From positions 248,001-312,000 of the forward strand of contig NZ_OZ186815.1 of assembly GCF_964273065.1 (NCBI RefSeq): a stretch of DNA of 64,000 nt, read 5' to 3'. The notes beneath the pieces are model-generated. The model searched no databases. It was not told where the DNA came from and saw nothing but the letters and a program-made list of their open reading frames with translations. The translations under genes were made by a program, and so were the position numbers. Of this stretch, positions 33,531-42,328 are shown piece after piece. The first letter of the stretch is position 1; each line of letters begins with the position of its first letter. This stretch comes from Nocardiopsis dassonvillei_B (GTDB lineage Bacteria > Actinomycetota > Actinomycetes > Streptosporangiales > Streptosporangiaceae).

Positions 33531-34592
33531 TCAGGCCAGGGTGCGGGCCACCGCGGCGACGATCTCGCGCACCCGGGCCAGCACGGGGGCGTGCTCGTCC
33601 ACGGAGCCGGTGCGGGGCAGGTGCACGTGTCCCGCCGGGGCCGAGGAGCCGGCCCGGTCGCGCAGCAGGGTGTTGCGGTAGGCGATCTCGTTGGACAGGT
33701 AGTCGCCGCCTCCTCCGCTGCGGGCAGCCGAGCCCGGGGTGGGCCCGTCGGGCCGGACGACCGGTTCGGTGGCGCCCGCGGGGATCTCGGTGACCTCGGT
33801 GTTGACCACGACCGGTCCGTCGACGCTGTCGGCGATCTCCTGCAGGGGCAGGGTGGATCGGGTCCATTCGGGGGCGTCCTCGGGCAGGGCGCGGCCGGTG
33901 CGGGCCACCCCCAGGTTGTCGGTGCCGCCGCCGCGCCAGACCCCGTTCCACACCTCCAGGTCGAACCGGTCGGGGCGGCCGCGGCTGAGGGTGAGGACGG
34001 CGTCGGCCTGGCCGTGGACGCGGCCCAGGGCCTGTTCCACGAGTCCGGCGTCGAAGTCGGCCCAGCGGACGGGGAAGACGGCGGTGCGGACGACGGCTGT
34101 GCGTCCCGCCACGGGGAAGGTCCACCCGTTCAGGTCCAGGGCGGCGGCGCCGGAGGGGTTGGCGCAGGCGGGGTCCCGATCCAGGTGGAAGGGGTCGAAG
34201 CCGGTGACGGCGATGCGCAGGAGGTGTTCTCCGGGGGGGAAGTGCAGCTCGGTGATGCCGCGGGAGGCGGTCTCCAGCAGGTGCAGGAGCGCGGTGCGGT
34301 CCCGGTCGGTGAGGTCGAAGGGGGGGCGCCAGGTGCGCAGGCGGGCGGCGAGCAGCAGGCGGGCCCAGTACAGGGGGCGGTCGTCGACGGTTCCGACGTC
34401 GGTGCGGGCGGCCTCGGTCCACAGCCGCGAGGCGTGGGCGGTGACGGCCTGGCGGGCCGCCTCGGGGTCGGCGGCGTCGTTGAGGTCGGCGGTGAAGAGG
34501 GGTACGGCGGCTCCGAACCCGGAGCGTTCGAGGATCCGGCGGGGGACGTCGAGGCGGGCGCGGTCCTCTTCGGGGGTGGTGTCGTGGTGCAC
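33531..34592 (-). CDS. Pyroglutamyl-peptidase-like (C15 fold) protein lacking the nucleophile Cys
   Basis: A 353-residue protein. The second half resembles pyroglutamyl peptidase I: VTGFDPFHL strand, N-P-S-G-A-A-A-L segment, and a GHVHLP end that matches the catalytic-His motif. At the nucleophile position, where the family has G-x-Y-x-C-N, this protein reads GGDYLSNEIAYRN, with Ser in place of Cys. About 110 extra residues precede the fold. No signal peptide is seen. It could be an inactive relative or use Ser. The ATG at 34592 is the only good start. It is convergent with the Pro-rich membrane protein gene. Confidence 0.72.
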   Translation of the reverse strand: MHHDTTPEEDRARLDVPRRILERSGFGAAVPLFTADLNDAADPEAARQAVTAHASRLWTEAARTDVGTVDDRPLYWARLLLAARLRTWRPPFDLTDRDRTALLHLLETASRGITELHFPPGEHLLRIAVTGFDPFHLDRDPACANPSGAAALDLNGWTFPVAGRTAVVRTAVFPVRWADFDAGLVEQALGRVHGQADAVLTLSRGRPDRFDLEVWNGVWRGGGTDNLGVARTGRALPEDAPEWTRSTLPLQEIADSVDGPVVVNTEVTEIPAGATEPVVRPDGPTPGSAARSGGGGDYLSNEIAYRNTLLRDRAGSSAPAGHVHLPRTGSVDEHAPVLARVREIVAAVARTLA

Positions 34593-34787
34593 GGGATCGC
34601 TGTCTGTAGGGGAGGCGGCCGATGGGGCCGCCGGGGGGACGGGCGCTCGAGTCTAACGTCGGGCGGGGGCGGGCCGGGGGAGGGGGAGCGGGTGCGGCGT
34701 GAAACCTGGACGGTGGGGCTGGACCGGCGGGCCCGGACTTGGCAGGGTGTTGAGTGTCCTGCCCCCTCTCGACGAAGAGAGTCGCAC

Positions 34788-36332
34788 ATGCACACTTCTG
34801 CTCTGCCCGACACCGAGTACCTCGCCGAGCGCGCCAGGGAGGCTCTGGCCCGGTGCGGTGTCGACCGGCTGCGCGAGCCGGTCGGCGCGGCCGGGACGGC
34901 TCGGACCCCGGTGACCGGAGGCGTGCTGTTCCCGGTGGAGTCGGACACGGCTGCCTCCGCGGAGCGGGCGGTGGGGGCCGCGCACGCGGCGTTCCCGGCG
35001 TGGCGGGACACCCCGGCGCCGGTGCGGGGGGCGCTGGTGCGCCGTCTGGGCGAGCTGCTGCGCGAGCACAAGGGCGACCTGGCCGAGCTGGTGACGATCG
35101 AGGCGGGCAAGATCCGCTCCGAGGCACTGGGCGAGGTGCAGGAGATGATCGATGTGTGCGAGTTCGCGGTGGGGCTGTCGCGGCAGCTGTACGGGCGGAC
35201 GATGCCTTCGGAGCGGCCCGGGCACCGGTTGATGGAGACCTGGCACCCGCTGGGCGTGGTGGGGGTGATCACGGCGTTCAACTTCCCGGTGGCGGTCTGG
35301 TCGTGGAACACGTGCATCGCGCTGGTGTGCGGTGACACGGTGGTGTGGAAGCCCTCGGAGCTGACGCCGCTGACGGCGCTGGCGTGCCATGCGCTGCTGA
35401 TGCGGGCGGTGCGCGAGTGCGGGGCGCCGGAGGACGTGCACCGGGTGGTGCTGGGCGACCGTGCGGTGGGCGAGGCGCTGGTGGACGACGCGCGGGTGGC
35501 GCTCGTGTCGGCGACGGGGTCGACGGCCATGGGCCGTGCGGTGGCGCCGCGGGTGGCCGCGCGGATGGGCCGGTACCTGCTGGAGCTGGGCGGCAACAAC
35601 GCGGCCGTGGTGGCGCCCTCGGCGGACCTGGACCTGGTGGTGCGGGGGAGCGTGTTCGCGGCGGCGGGCACGGCGGGGCAGCGGTGCACGTCGCTGCGCC
35701 GCCTGATCGTGCACGAGGACGTGGTGGAGGAGGTCGCGGAGAGGATCGCGGCCGCCTACCGGCAGCTGCAGGACCGCGTCGGGGACCCGTCCGAGGAGGG
35801 GACGCTGGTGGGCCCGCTCATCGGTGAGCGGGGGTATGCGGCGATGCGCGACGCGCTGGCGCGGGCGGAGGCCGACGGGGGCCGGGTGCTGGTGGGCGGC
35901 TCGCGGCGGTTGGAGGAGGACGCCAAGGACGCCTACTACGTGGACCCGGCGGTGGTGCGGATGCCGGGGCAGACGGAGGTGGTGCGGGAGGAGACGTTCG
36001 CCCCGATCCTGTACGTGCTGACGTATCGGACGCTGGAGGAGGCGGTGGAGCTGCACAACGGGGTCCCGCAGGGGCTGTCGTCGGCGATCTTCACGCGGGA
36101 CCAGCAGGAGGCGGAGCGGTTCCTGTCGTCGGCGGGGTCGGACTGCGGGATCGTGAACGTGAACATCGGTACGTCGGGCGCGGAGATCGGCGGGGCGTTC
36201 GGTGGGGAGAAGGACACCGGCGGGGGCCGTGAGTCGGGGTCGGATTCGTGGAAGGCGTACATGCGGCGGGCGACCAACACGGTGAACTTCGGCGGTGAGC
36301 TGCCGCTGGCGCAGGGGGTCCGCTTCCTGTGA
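34788..36332 (+). CDS. Aldehyde dehydrogenase, ALDH7/antiquitin type
   Basis: A 514-residue enzyme close to alpha-aminoadipic semialdehyde (piperideine-6-carboxylate) dehydrogenases of lysine breakdown. Key parts: FNFPVAVWSWN cofactor segment, general-base Glu in LELGGNNA, nucleophile Cys in GQRCTSLRR, and the ALDH7-specific IGTSGAEIGGAFGGEKDTGGG stretch near the C-terminus. The ATG at 34788 is preceded by GAAGAGA. No other lysine-degradation gene adjoins it. A 13-bp hairpin terminator follows. Confidence 0.9.
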   Translation: MHTSALPDTEYLAERAREALARCGVDRLREPVGAAGTARTPVTGGVLFPVESDTAASAERAVGAAHAAFPAWRDTPAPVRGALVRRLGELLREHKGDLAELVTIEAGKIRSEALGEVQEMIDVCEFAVGLSRQLYGRTMPSERPGHRLMETWHPLGVVGVITAFNFPVAVWSWNTCIALVCGDTVVWKPSELTPLTALACHALLMRAVRECGAPEDVHRVVLGDRAVGEALVDDARVALVSATGSTAMGRAVAPRVAARMGRYLLELGGNNAAVVAPSADLDLVVRGSVFAAAGTAGQRCTSLRRLIVHEDVVEEVAERIAAAYRQLQDRVGDPSEEGTLVGPLIGERGYAAMRDALARAEADGGRVLVGGSRRLEEDAKDAYYVDPAVVRMPGQTEVVREETFAPILYVLTYRTLEEAVELHNGVPQGLSSAIFTRDQQEAERFLSSAGSDCGIVNVNIGTSGAEIGGAFGGEKDTGGGRESGSDSWKAYMRRATNTVNFGGELPLAQGVRFL

Positions 36333-36338
36333 GGCGGT

Positions 36339-36367
36339 GCGGGGCGGGCCCGGCGGGCCCGCCCCGC
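36339..36367 (+). terminator. Terminator after the ALDH7-type gene
   Basis: A perfect 13-bp stem (36339-36351 with 36355-36367, loop GGC) starts 7 nt after the stop codon. Confidence 0.7.
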
Positions 36368-36395
36368 CCGGGGTGCCCCACGCCCGCAAAAAAGT

Positions 36396-36420
36396 TTGCA
36401 CGCAATCTTGTTGTGGGCAA
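36396..36420. promoter_or_regulatory. OhrR operator
   Basis: TTGCACGCAA (36396-36405) and TTGTGGGCAA (36411-36420) form an imperfect dyad (8 of 10 pairs) of TTGC...CAA half-sites in an A/T-rich patch upstream of ohrR, where an OhrR box is expected. Confidence 0.6.
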
Positions 36421-36473
36421 TCGAAGGCTGTTACGGTGTGAGCGCACCCGGGGACAGGACGGAGGGGGAGACC

Positions 36474-36947
36474 GTGGCCGAGACCGAGGACGATCCGCTC
36501 GCCCTGGACAACCAGCTGTGCTTCTCCCTGTACGCCGCCTCCCGCGCCCTGACCGGGCTCTACCGGGAGCTGCTGGGCGGCCTGGGCCTGACCTACCCCC
36601 AGTACCTGGTCATGCTCGCGCTGTGGGAGCACGGAACCCTCAGCGTCAAGGGGCTCAGCCGGGTCCTGCACCTGGACTCGGGCACCCTGTCGCCGCTGCT
36701 GCGCCGGCTGGAGGGGGCGGGGATGATCACCCGCACCCGCAGCGCCGCGGACGAGCGCGTCGTCGAGATCGGCCTGACCGGCCGCGGCCGCGCCCTGCGG
36801 GAGCAGGCCCTGGACATCCCCGAGCAGCTGGTCTGCGCCGCCGAGGTGCCCACCGAGGGGGTGCGCGAGCTGATCGGCGTGCTGAACGGGGTCACCCGCT
36901 CCGTGGAGCGCGCGGCGGCCCGCCGCGCCTGCGGCACGCGGGGGTAG
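36474..36947 (+). CDS. ohrR: OhrR, MarR-family organic-hydroperoxide sensor
   Basis: A 157-residue MarR protein with the redox Cys16 in NQLCFSLYAAS and the two Tyr that normally hydrogen-bond it (Tyr in SLYAAS and in LTYPQYLVM), then the winged helix (SVKGLSRVLHLDSGTLSPLL). Only the N-terminal Cys is conserved; Cys near residue 118 and 150 are extra. The GTG at 36474 follows GGAGGGGGA. Hydroperoxide oxidation of Cys16 releases it from DNA in known members. The ohr gene follows 65 bp downstream on the same strand, and the operator at 36396-36420 is shared. Confidence 0.9.
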   Translation: MAETEDDPLALDNQLCFSLYAASRALTGLYRELLGGLGLTYPQYLVMLALWEHGTLSVKGLSRVLHLDSGTLSPLLRRLEGAGMITRTRSAADERVVEIGLTGRGRALREQALDIPEQLVCAAEVPTEGVRELIGVLNGVTRSVERAAARRACGTRG

Positions 36948-37012
36948 GACCGGCGCCCGGGGACGACACACACCGAGACGGGCTCCGCGGGGAGCCCGAA
37001 GGAGAGGAATCC

Positions 37013-37441
37013 ATGGCATACGAGGTCATGTACACCGCCCAGGCCACCGTCACCGGCGAGGGCCGCAAGGGTCACGGCACGACCGCCGACGGCCGCCTGG
37101 ACGTCGACCTGTCCGTGCCCAAGGGCATGGGCGGCGACGACGGCCCCGGCACCAACCCCGAGCAGCTCTTCGCGGTCGGCTACGCGGCGTGCTTCCACGG
37201 CGCCCTGAAGGCCGTGGCCCGCAAGGACAAGACGAGCGTGGACGGGTCCTCCATCGAGGCCCACGTCAGCCTGGGCAAGTCCGAGGAGGGTCTGGACCTG
37301 GAGGTGGAGCTGGACGTGACCATCCCGGGTGTGGACCAGGCCAAGGCCGAGGAGCTGGTCGAGGCCGCCCACCAGATGTGCCCGTACTCCCGCGCGACCC
37401 GCGGCAACATCGAGGTGAAGCTGTCGGCCAAGGCCGTCTGA
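37013..37441 (+). CDS. ohr: Organic hydroperoxide resistance protein Ohr
   Basis: A 142-residue thiol peroxidase of the OsmC/Ohr fold that reduces organic hydroperoxides. Both redox Cys are present: Cys60 in AACFHGAL and Cys123 in QMCPYSRATRGN. The catalytic Arg18 and Glu50 positions are also filled. Full length. AAGGAGAGG precedes the ATG. It is co-directional with and just after ohrR, and should be induced when OhrR is oxidised. Confidence 0.95.
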   Translation: MAYEVMYTAQATVTGEGRKGHGTTADGRLDVDLSVPKGMGGDDGPGTNPEQLFAVGYAACFHGALKAVARKDKTSVDGSSIEAHVSLGKSEEGLDLEVELDVTIPGVDQAKAEELVEAAHQMCPYSRATRGNIEVKLSAKAV

Positions 37442-37457
37442 GGCCGCACCGCGGTGA

Positions 37458-37482
37458 GGGGGCGTCCCGGTGGGGCGCCCCC
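37458..37482 (+). terminator. Terminator of ohr (sequence reused at 58454-58478)
   Basis: GGGGGCG (37458-37464) pairs with CGCCCCC (37476-37482), 17 nt after the ohr stop. The 25 bases are identical to the core of the rnhA terminator. Confidence 0.65.
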
Positions 37483-37541
37483 TTCGCGCGTTCGGCCCCG
37501 CAGGCCCGACGTGTCCGCCTCAGGCGCCCGTGGGACGCGGA

Positions 37542-37573
37542 GGGGGCCCGGGGTCCTACGACCCCGGGCCCCC
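37542..37573 (-). terminator. Terminator of the CNNM-like operon
   Basis: A perfect 13-bp stem (37542-37554 with 37561-37573, 6-nt loop) lies 12 nt after the stop codon of the downstream CNNM-like gene. Confidence 0.7.
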
Positions 37574-37584
37574 TCACCTCACCC

Positions 37585-38595
37585 TCAGGCGGCGGTGTCC
37601 AGCAGCAGCAGCCGGTCCAGGATGTCCTGGAGGGTGACCAGACCGATGGTCTCGCCGTCCTCCTCCACCAGGGACAGGTGGCTGCGGCTCTCGCGCATGA
37701 TGCTCATCGCAGCGTACATCGGTGTGTCCGCGGACAGCGTCAGTACCGGGCGCATCAGGTCCGCGGCGGTCGTCCCCGCCGGGCTCGTCAGCGCCTCGCG
37801 CACGTGCAGCACGCCCACCGGGACCCCTCCGTCCATGACCACCAGACGCAGGTGCGAGGAATCGCGCGAGACCCGCTTGATCTCCTCCACACCGTCGTCG
37901 GGCCCCACCGAGGCGATCTCCCCGCTGGGGGTGACGATCTCGCTCAGCGGACGGGAGTTGACCTCCAGCGCCGTGGCCAGCTGGTCGCGGCGCTCGGGGT
38001 CCAGCGCACCGGCCTTGGCCGAGTGCTCCACCAGTTCCCGGACGTCCTCGGGGTTGTGGCCCGAGTGCATCTCGTCCACGGCCTCGACCCCGAACCGGTG
38101 CAGGCACCAGTTGGCCATCCCGTTCAGGGCCAGCAGCAGCGGGCGGGTGAACCACATGAACGCCCGCATCGGGATCGCCAGCATGATCGCCGACTTCTCC
38201 GGGTGGGAGATCGCCCACGACTTGGGGGCCATCTCGCCCACGACCAGGTGCAGGAACGTCACCACGATCAGGGAGAGGACGAACGACACCGCGTACCCCA
38301 CCGCGCCGGGCAGGCCGCCGAACAGCGGCTCCAGCAGGTGGTGCACAGCGGGCTTGGAGATCGCGCCCAGCGCCAGCGCGCACAGCGTGATCCCCAGCTG
38401 GGACCCGGCCAGCAGCAGCGACAGGTCCCGGGCGCTCTTGACGGCGGCCCGTGCCGAGGCGCTGGACTTGGCGGCCTCCTCCAACCGGTAGCGGCGGGCC
38501 GCGACCAGCGCGAACTCGATCGCGACGAAGAACGCGCTCAACGCGATGATGACGGCGGTCAGCGCGAGCGCCACCCAGATGTTCATGTCGCTCAT
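37585..38595 (-). CDS. CNNM/CorC-like membrane protein with CBS domains (DUF21), second of pair
   Basis: A 336-residue protein: DUF21 membrane region with three or four helices (about residues 5-140, including FFVAIEFALVAARRYRLEEA and GEMAPKSW), then a CBS pair (about 215-335). It lacks the C-terminal CorC/HlyC domain present in its partner. The family is linked to Mg2+ (and Co2+) homeostasis. Its ATG overlaps the partner's stop (38592-38595). The two probably form a hetero-oligomer in the plasma membrane. Confidence 0.88.
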   Translation of the reverse strand: MSDMNIWVALALTAVIIALSAFFVAIEFALVAARRYRLEEAAKSSASARAAVKSARDLSLLLAGSQLGITLCALALGAISKPAVHHLLEPLFGGLPGAVGYAVSFVLSLIVVTFLHLVVGEMAPKSWAISHPEKSAIMLAIPMRAFMWFTRPLLLALNGMANWCLHRFGVEAVDEMHSGHNPEDVRELVEHSAKAGALDPERRDQLATALEVNSRPLSEIVTPSGEIASVGPDDGVEEIKRVSRDSSHLRLVVMDGGVPVGVLHVREALTSPAGTTAADLMRPVLTLSADTPMYAAMSIMRESRSHLSLVEEDGETIGLVTLQDILDRLLLLDTAA

Positions 38596-39974
38596 GCGCG
38601 CACCTCCGCGGCCTGGTCGGAGCCGGCCTCCTGCAGACGGACCTCCACCGTGTGCGGCACGTGCCGCTGGACGGAGGACACCCGCAGGGACAGCACCATG
38701 TCGGGGTCCTCGTCCTGGGCGCTGACCGGACGCGGCAGCGCCAGCACGATGGTGTCGCCCACCTCCGGCAGCCGGTGCAGCTCGTGGATGACCAGGCCGC
38801 CCAGCGTCTCGTAGTCGCCCTCGGGCAGGTCGTGCTCGATCAGCCGCTCGACCTCGTCGATGTGCAGACCGCCCGGGACCAGGTAGGAGCCCTCGGCGTC
38901 CAGGTGGGCCGGAGCCTCCTCGTCCGGTGTGTGCTCGTCGGCGATCTCGCCGACCAGCTCCTCGGCCAGGTCCTCGGTGGTGATCACACCGGCCAGGCCG
39001 CCGTACTCGTCCACCACGCAGGCGAACTCCTCGTTCGCCTCGCGCAGCTGGTCGAGCACGCCCGGCAGCGGCAGCGACGCCGGGACCATGACGGTGGGCC
39101 GGGCGATCTCGCTGACCTTGACGTGCTCCAGGTCGCGGTCGCCCAGGGCCAGTACGTCGCGCAGGCAGATGACGCCCACGATGTCGTCGACGCCGTCGCC
39201 CAGGACCGGGAAGCGGGAGTGGTCGGAGGCCATGAGCTCCACGACCCGGCTGACCGGGTCGCCCTCCTCCACCGTGGTCACCTCCGGGCGCGGGATCATC
39301 GCGTGCCCGGCGGTGCTCTCGTGGAAGTCCAGGGTGCGGTCCAGCAGGGTGGACAGCTCCGCGGGCAGGTCACCGCTCTCCTTGGACTCGGCGATGATGC
39401 TCTCCAGGTCGCGCGGGGTCGCCGCGTGCTGGACGTCCTCCACCGGTTCGATCCGGACCAGCTTCAGGAGCAGGATCGCCGCCTGGTCGAACAGCCAGAT
39501 GACCGGGCCGAAGATCCTGAGGTAGATCCCCGTGGACAGTGCCAGGGCGCGCGCCACCGGCTCGGGCCGGGCGATGGCCAGGTTCTTGGGGAAGAGCTCG
39601 CCGAAGACCATCTGGACGACGGTCGAGAACAGCAGGGCCAGCACGGTGCCGAGGGCGACGCCGATGCCCGTGGGCACCCCGACGCCGCCGAGGAGTTCGC
39701 CGACGCCCTCACCGATCAGCGGCTCGGCGACGTAGCCGACGAGCAGTGCGGTGACCGTGATGCCCAGCTGGGCACCGGAGAGCATGAACGAGGTGCGGTT
39801 GGTGATGGCCAGCGCCCGCTTGGCGCCGGCGTCACCCGCCGAGGCCCGCGCCCGCAGACGGGAGCGGTCCACGGCCATGTAGCCGAATTCCTGGGCGACG
39901 AAGTATCCCGTCGCCACGGTGATCAGGAAGACCACCAGGATCCCCAGGCCGATACTGAGAACGGTGCTCATCAT
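38592..39974 (-). CDS. CNNM/CorC-like membrane protein with CBS and CorC_HlyC domains, first of pair
   Basis: A 460-residue protein with DUF21 helices (about 5-190), a CBS pair (about 215-335, MIPRPEVTTVEEGD start) and a C-terminal CorC_HlyC domain. GELFPKNLAIARPEPVA is the conserved end of the membrane core. It is likely a magnesium transporter or regulator of one. Two Met codons start the frame; both lie directly next to the arm of a long stem in the leader (39976-40095), and no good Shine-Dalgarno is seen, so RNA folding may control its translation. Confidence 0.9.
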   Translation of the reverse strand: MMSTVLSIGLGILVVFLITVATGYFVAQEFGYMAVDRSRLRARASAGDAGAKRALAITNRTSFMLSGAQLGITVTALLVGYVAEPLIGEGVGELLGGVGVPTGIGVALGTVLALLFSTVVQMVFGELFPKNLAIARPEPVARALALSTGIYLRIFGPVIWLFDQAAILLLKLVRIEPVEDVQHAATPRDLESIIAESKESGDLPAELSTLLDRTLDFHESTAGHAMIPRPEVTTVEEGDPVSRVVELMASDHSRFPVLGDGVDDIVGVICLRDVLALGDRDLEHVKVSEIARPTVMVPASLPLPGVLDQLREANEEFACVVDEYGGLAGVITTEDLAEELVGEIADEHTPDEEAPAHLDAEGSYLVPGGLHIDEVERLIEHDLPEGDYETLGGLVIHELHRLPEVGDTIVLALPRPVSAQDEDPDMVLSLRVSSVQRHVPHTVEVRLQEAGSDQAAEVRA

Positions 39975-39975
39975 C

Positions 39976-40095
39976 GGGCACGCACCGCCTGGGTGGTGTT
40001 CCCGGCGCGACCGGGAACGGCTCTACGAGGGTGCGTGCCCCCGGAAGAAGGAGGCTCGTCGGTTTCGGGTGCGCAGCATCCCGTGGGGATGCTGC
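39976..40095 (-). promoter_or_regulatory. Highly structured leader of the CNNM-like operon (candidate cis-regulatory RNA)
   Basis: Three perfect stems on the minus strand: an outer 11-bp helix (39976-39986 with 40030-40040) closing next to the start codon; an inner 8-bp hairpin (39998-40005 with 40011-40018); and an upstream 10-bp hairpin (40073-40082 with 40086-40095, 3-nt loop). The outer arm covers the place of the ribosome site. It does not fit a riboswitch class I can recall. Confidence 0.6.
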
Positions 40096-40236
40096 CGGTA
40101 CTTCGGGACGGGTCCACTTTTCCTCTCTCTGCGCTGCTGCGCTCAGGATGAATGCCGTGTGGTACGGCTGTGGCAGGTGTGAAGCCTGCTACGCGATCAA
40201 GGACGAAGGAGGGCGGGAAGAAGTTCCCGTGCCCCC

Positions 40237-40797
40237 TCAGTTCCCGATCGGAGCGTCGGCCTCACCACCGAGCGAGGCCCATTCGCGACGACGGGCCTCG
40301 GCGAGCGCGATCGCGGTGGCCACGGCCACGTTCAGCGATCCCACCCGCCCGATCTGCGGGATGTAGGTGAGGGCGTCCGCGCCCGCCAGCAGGGCGGGGG
40401 AGCAGCCGTGGTCCTCGGCGCCCACGGCCAGGCACACGTCGCCGTCCAGCGGGGCGGCGTGCAGCGGCACGGCGCCCGAGGCCAGTTCCAGGGCGAGGAC
40501 CTTGTAGCCGTCGGCGCGGGCGGCGGCCAGGGCCTCGGCGGTGGATCCGGCCCGGACGTGGTCGACCTTGGCGGCGGTGCCCAGGGAGGTCTTGCCGACC
40601 TTGGGGTCCAGCGGGTCGGCGCTGTTGCCGGCCAGCCAGAGGCGGTCGACGCCCAGGGTGGCGCAGGTGCGCAGGATCGAGCCCAGGTTGTAGGGCTGGG
40701 TGACCGACTCGACGATCAGGGCCAGGCGCCCCTGGGTGCTCCTGCGCCACTGGCGGTTCAGGCGTTTGACGTCGGTGGGGCGCAACTGCGTGCTCAA
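40237..40797 (-). CDS. TrmH/SpoU family RNA 2'-O-methyltransferase
   Basis: A 186-residue SPOUT methyltransferase. The motifs read NLGSILRTCATLGVD (motif 1, catalytic Arg), AVGAEDHGCSP (motif 2) and IPQIGRVGSLNVAVATAIALAEARR (motif 3). TTG 40797 is chosen since GAGGA lies upstream; TTG 40785 is also possible, and longer starts add unlike sequence. Target (tRNA G18 or rRNA) is not readable. It may share a transcript with the structured leader downstream. Confidence 0.85.
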   Translation of the reverse strand: MSTQLRPTDVKRLNRQWRRSTQGRLALIVESVTQPYNLGSILRTCATLGVDRLWLAGNSADPLDPKVGKTSLGTAAKVDHVRAGSTAEALAAARADGYKVLALELASGAVPLHAAPLDGDVCLAVGAEDHGCSPALLAGADALTYIPQIGRVGSLNVAVATAIALAEARRREWASLGGEADAPIGN

Positions 40798-40984
40798 CTG
40801 CGGTGTGTTCCTCGGCGGGATGTGCGTGGATGAACACCCGGGACCGGGTGTGCGCACCAGGTTACCGGGCGGGATCCGCGGACGCACGTGTGAGTGGACA
40901 CAACGGGGCACAAGGTGCTCTGCGGGCGTGCGCGCGCCCCGGTGCCGCGGGGCGTGTCGCACCCGGGACGGCGGTCGGCGGCGG

Positions 40985-41620
40985 TCAGGACCGCGTGTCG
41001 GCGCGGCGCACGGCCAGGACCCGGAAGCCCGCCCGGGATGCGACGCGCTCGGTGGGGAACCCCTGGGCCCGCAGCCACGTGTGGAGGGAGTCGGCGCCCA
41101 GGTGGCGCTGGACCACCAGGTGGGCGGTGCCCTGCTCCGAGAGCCGTCCCAGCCACACGCGCAGCAGGGTGTGCAGGGCGTCCTTGCCGATCCGGATGGG
41201 CGGGTTGGACCAGATCGCGTCGAAGGGGCCGGACAGGTCGGGGGCGTCGTCCTCGGCGGGCTCCCCCCCGGGGGTGACGGCCGCGAACCGGGCGTTGCCC
41301 AGGCCGTGCTCGGCGGCGTTGCGGCGGGCCAGGCCCACCGCGCGGGAGTTGACGTCCACCCCCAGCACCTGGGCGCCGGGGGCCCGGGAGGCCAGGGTCA
41401 GCGCGATCGGCCCGTAGCCGCAGCCCACGTCCAGCAGCCGCCCCCGGGCGGGCGGGGCCGGGACCGACTCCAGCAGGACGCGGGTGCCCAGGTCGACCTT
41501 GTCGGGGGAGAACACCCCGCGGTCGGTGTGCAGCCGCAGGTGCAGGTCGGGCAGGACCAGGTCCGCGGTGGAGGGACGGCTGGCGGCGTCCGGGTCGGAG
41601 TCGAAGTAGTGCTGGGCCAC
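40985..41620 (-). CDS. RsmC-like class I methyltransferase
   Basis: A 211-residue SAM-dependent enzyme. Motif I is LLDVGCGYGPIAL (about residues 62-74), and the NPP motif occurs as WSNPPIR (about 138-144), typical of N2-guanine methyltransferases acting on rRNA (RsmC/RlmG group). The opening HYFDSDPDAASRPSTADLVL is the pseudo-domain remnant common to actinobacterial members. The ATG at 41620 is the natural start. It is transcribed divergently from the DUF1918 gene. Confidence 0.85.
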   Translation of the reverse strand: MAQHYFDSDPDAASRPSTADLVLPDLHLRLHTDRGVFSPDKVDLGTRVLLESVPAPPARGRLLDVGCGYGPIALTLASRAPGAQVLGVDVNSRAVGLARRNAAEHGLGNARFAAVTPGGEPAEDDAPDLSGPFDAIWSNPPIRIGKDALHTLLRVWLGRLSEQGTAHLVVQRHLGADSLHTWLRAQGFPTERVASRAGFRVLAVRRADTRS

Positions 41621-41760
41621 GCCGTGACGCTACCAGCACCGGCGCGTGCGCGGTGCCCGGCAAAAACCTCGCATGCTGCGGGAAACGACGGGCCAAGCCC
41701 CGGTACGACCCGGCCGGGGGTGCCGAAGATGGAGGTATCCGAGGTTGGTCGGGGGAGCCC

Positions 41761-42267
41761 ATGCGAGCACATGTAGGAGACCGTCTGGTCATCGAGAGTC
41801 AGCGCGCGGACGCGCACCGCCGGACCGGGGTCGTCACCGGGGTGCGGGGCAGCGGAGGGCAGCCCCCGTACCAGGTGCACTGGTCCGACGCCGGGCAGGG
41901 GCACGACGCCCTGGTCTACCCGGGGCCGGACGCGCACATCGAGCAGGCGCCCGGTGCGGGGGCCGGGGCCGGCACGGAGGGGGAGCAGATGCACACGACC
42001 AAGCGCTGGAACGTCGACGTGGTGATCTCGGAGGAGAACGAGGGCGACGCCGCCCGTACGTGGGCGGAGGTGGGGATGGTCGCCGACGACGGTACGGCGC
42101 TGCGCGGCCACGGGATGGCGCGCAAGCACCCGATGGACCTGGACGTTCCCGAGATCGGTGAGGAGCTGGCGGTCTCGCGGGCGCTGTCGGACCTGTCGCG
42201 TCAGCTGCGGCAGGTCGCGGCCGAGGACATCAACGACAACACCGGTACGCCGTGGCGGCCCACCTGA
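41761..42267 (+). CDS. DUF1918-DUF1876 fusion protein
   Basis: A 168-residue fusion of two actinobacterial domains of unknown role. Residues 1-58 match DUF1918 (GDRLVIESQRADAHRRTGVV...VHWSDAGQGHDALVYPGPDA). A Gly/Ala linker follows. Residues about 80-160 match the dsRBD-like DUF1876 (WNVDVVISEENEGDAARTWA...GHGMARKHP). Both domains are normally separate genes; fusion implies a joint function. The ATG at 41761 opens DUF1918 at its usual point. A hairpin terminator follows. Confidence 0.85.
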   Translation: MRAHVGDRLVIESQRADAHRRTGVVTGVRGSGGQPPYQVHWSDAGQGHDALVYPGPDAHIEQAPGAGAGAGTEGEQMHTTKRWNVDVVISEENEGDAARTWAEVGMVADDGTALRGHGMARKHPMDLDVPEIGEELAVSRALSDLSRQLRQVAAEDINDNTGTPWRPT

Positions 42268-42298
42268 GGAGGGGTGCCGCCCCGGCGGCGGGCGGGTC

Positions 42299-42328
42299 GG
42301 CCCCCGGTCCCTGTGAGGGCCGGGGGCC
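42299..42328 (+). terminator. Terminator of the DUF1918-DUF1876 gene
   Basis: GGCCCCCGG (42299-42307) pairs with CCGGGGGCC (42320-42328), 32 nt past the stop. Confidence 0.6.

Noticed and set aside
32950..35127. Long minus-strand frame opposite the Pro-rich and C15-like genes
   Set aside because: Shadow frame; composition is Arg/Pro repeats and it crosses two supported genes and a terminator.
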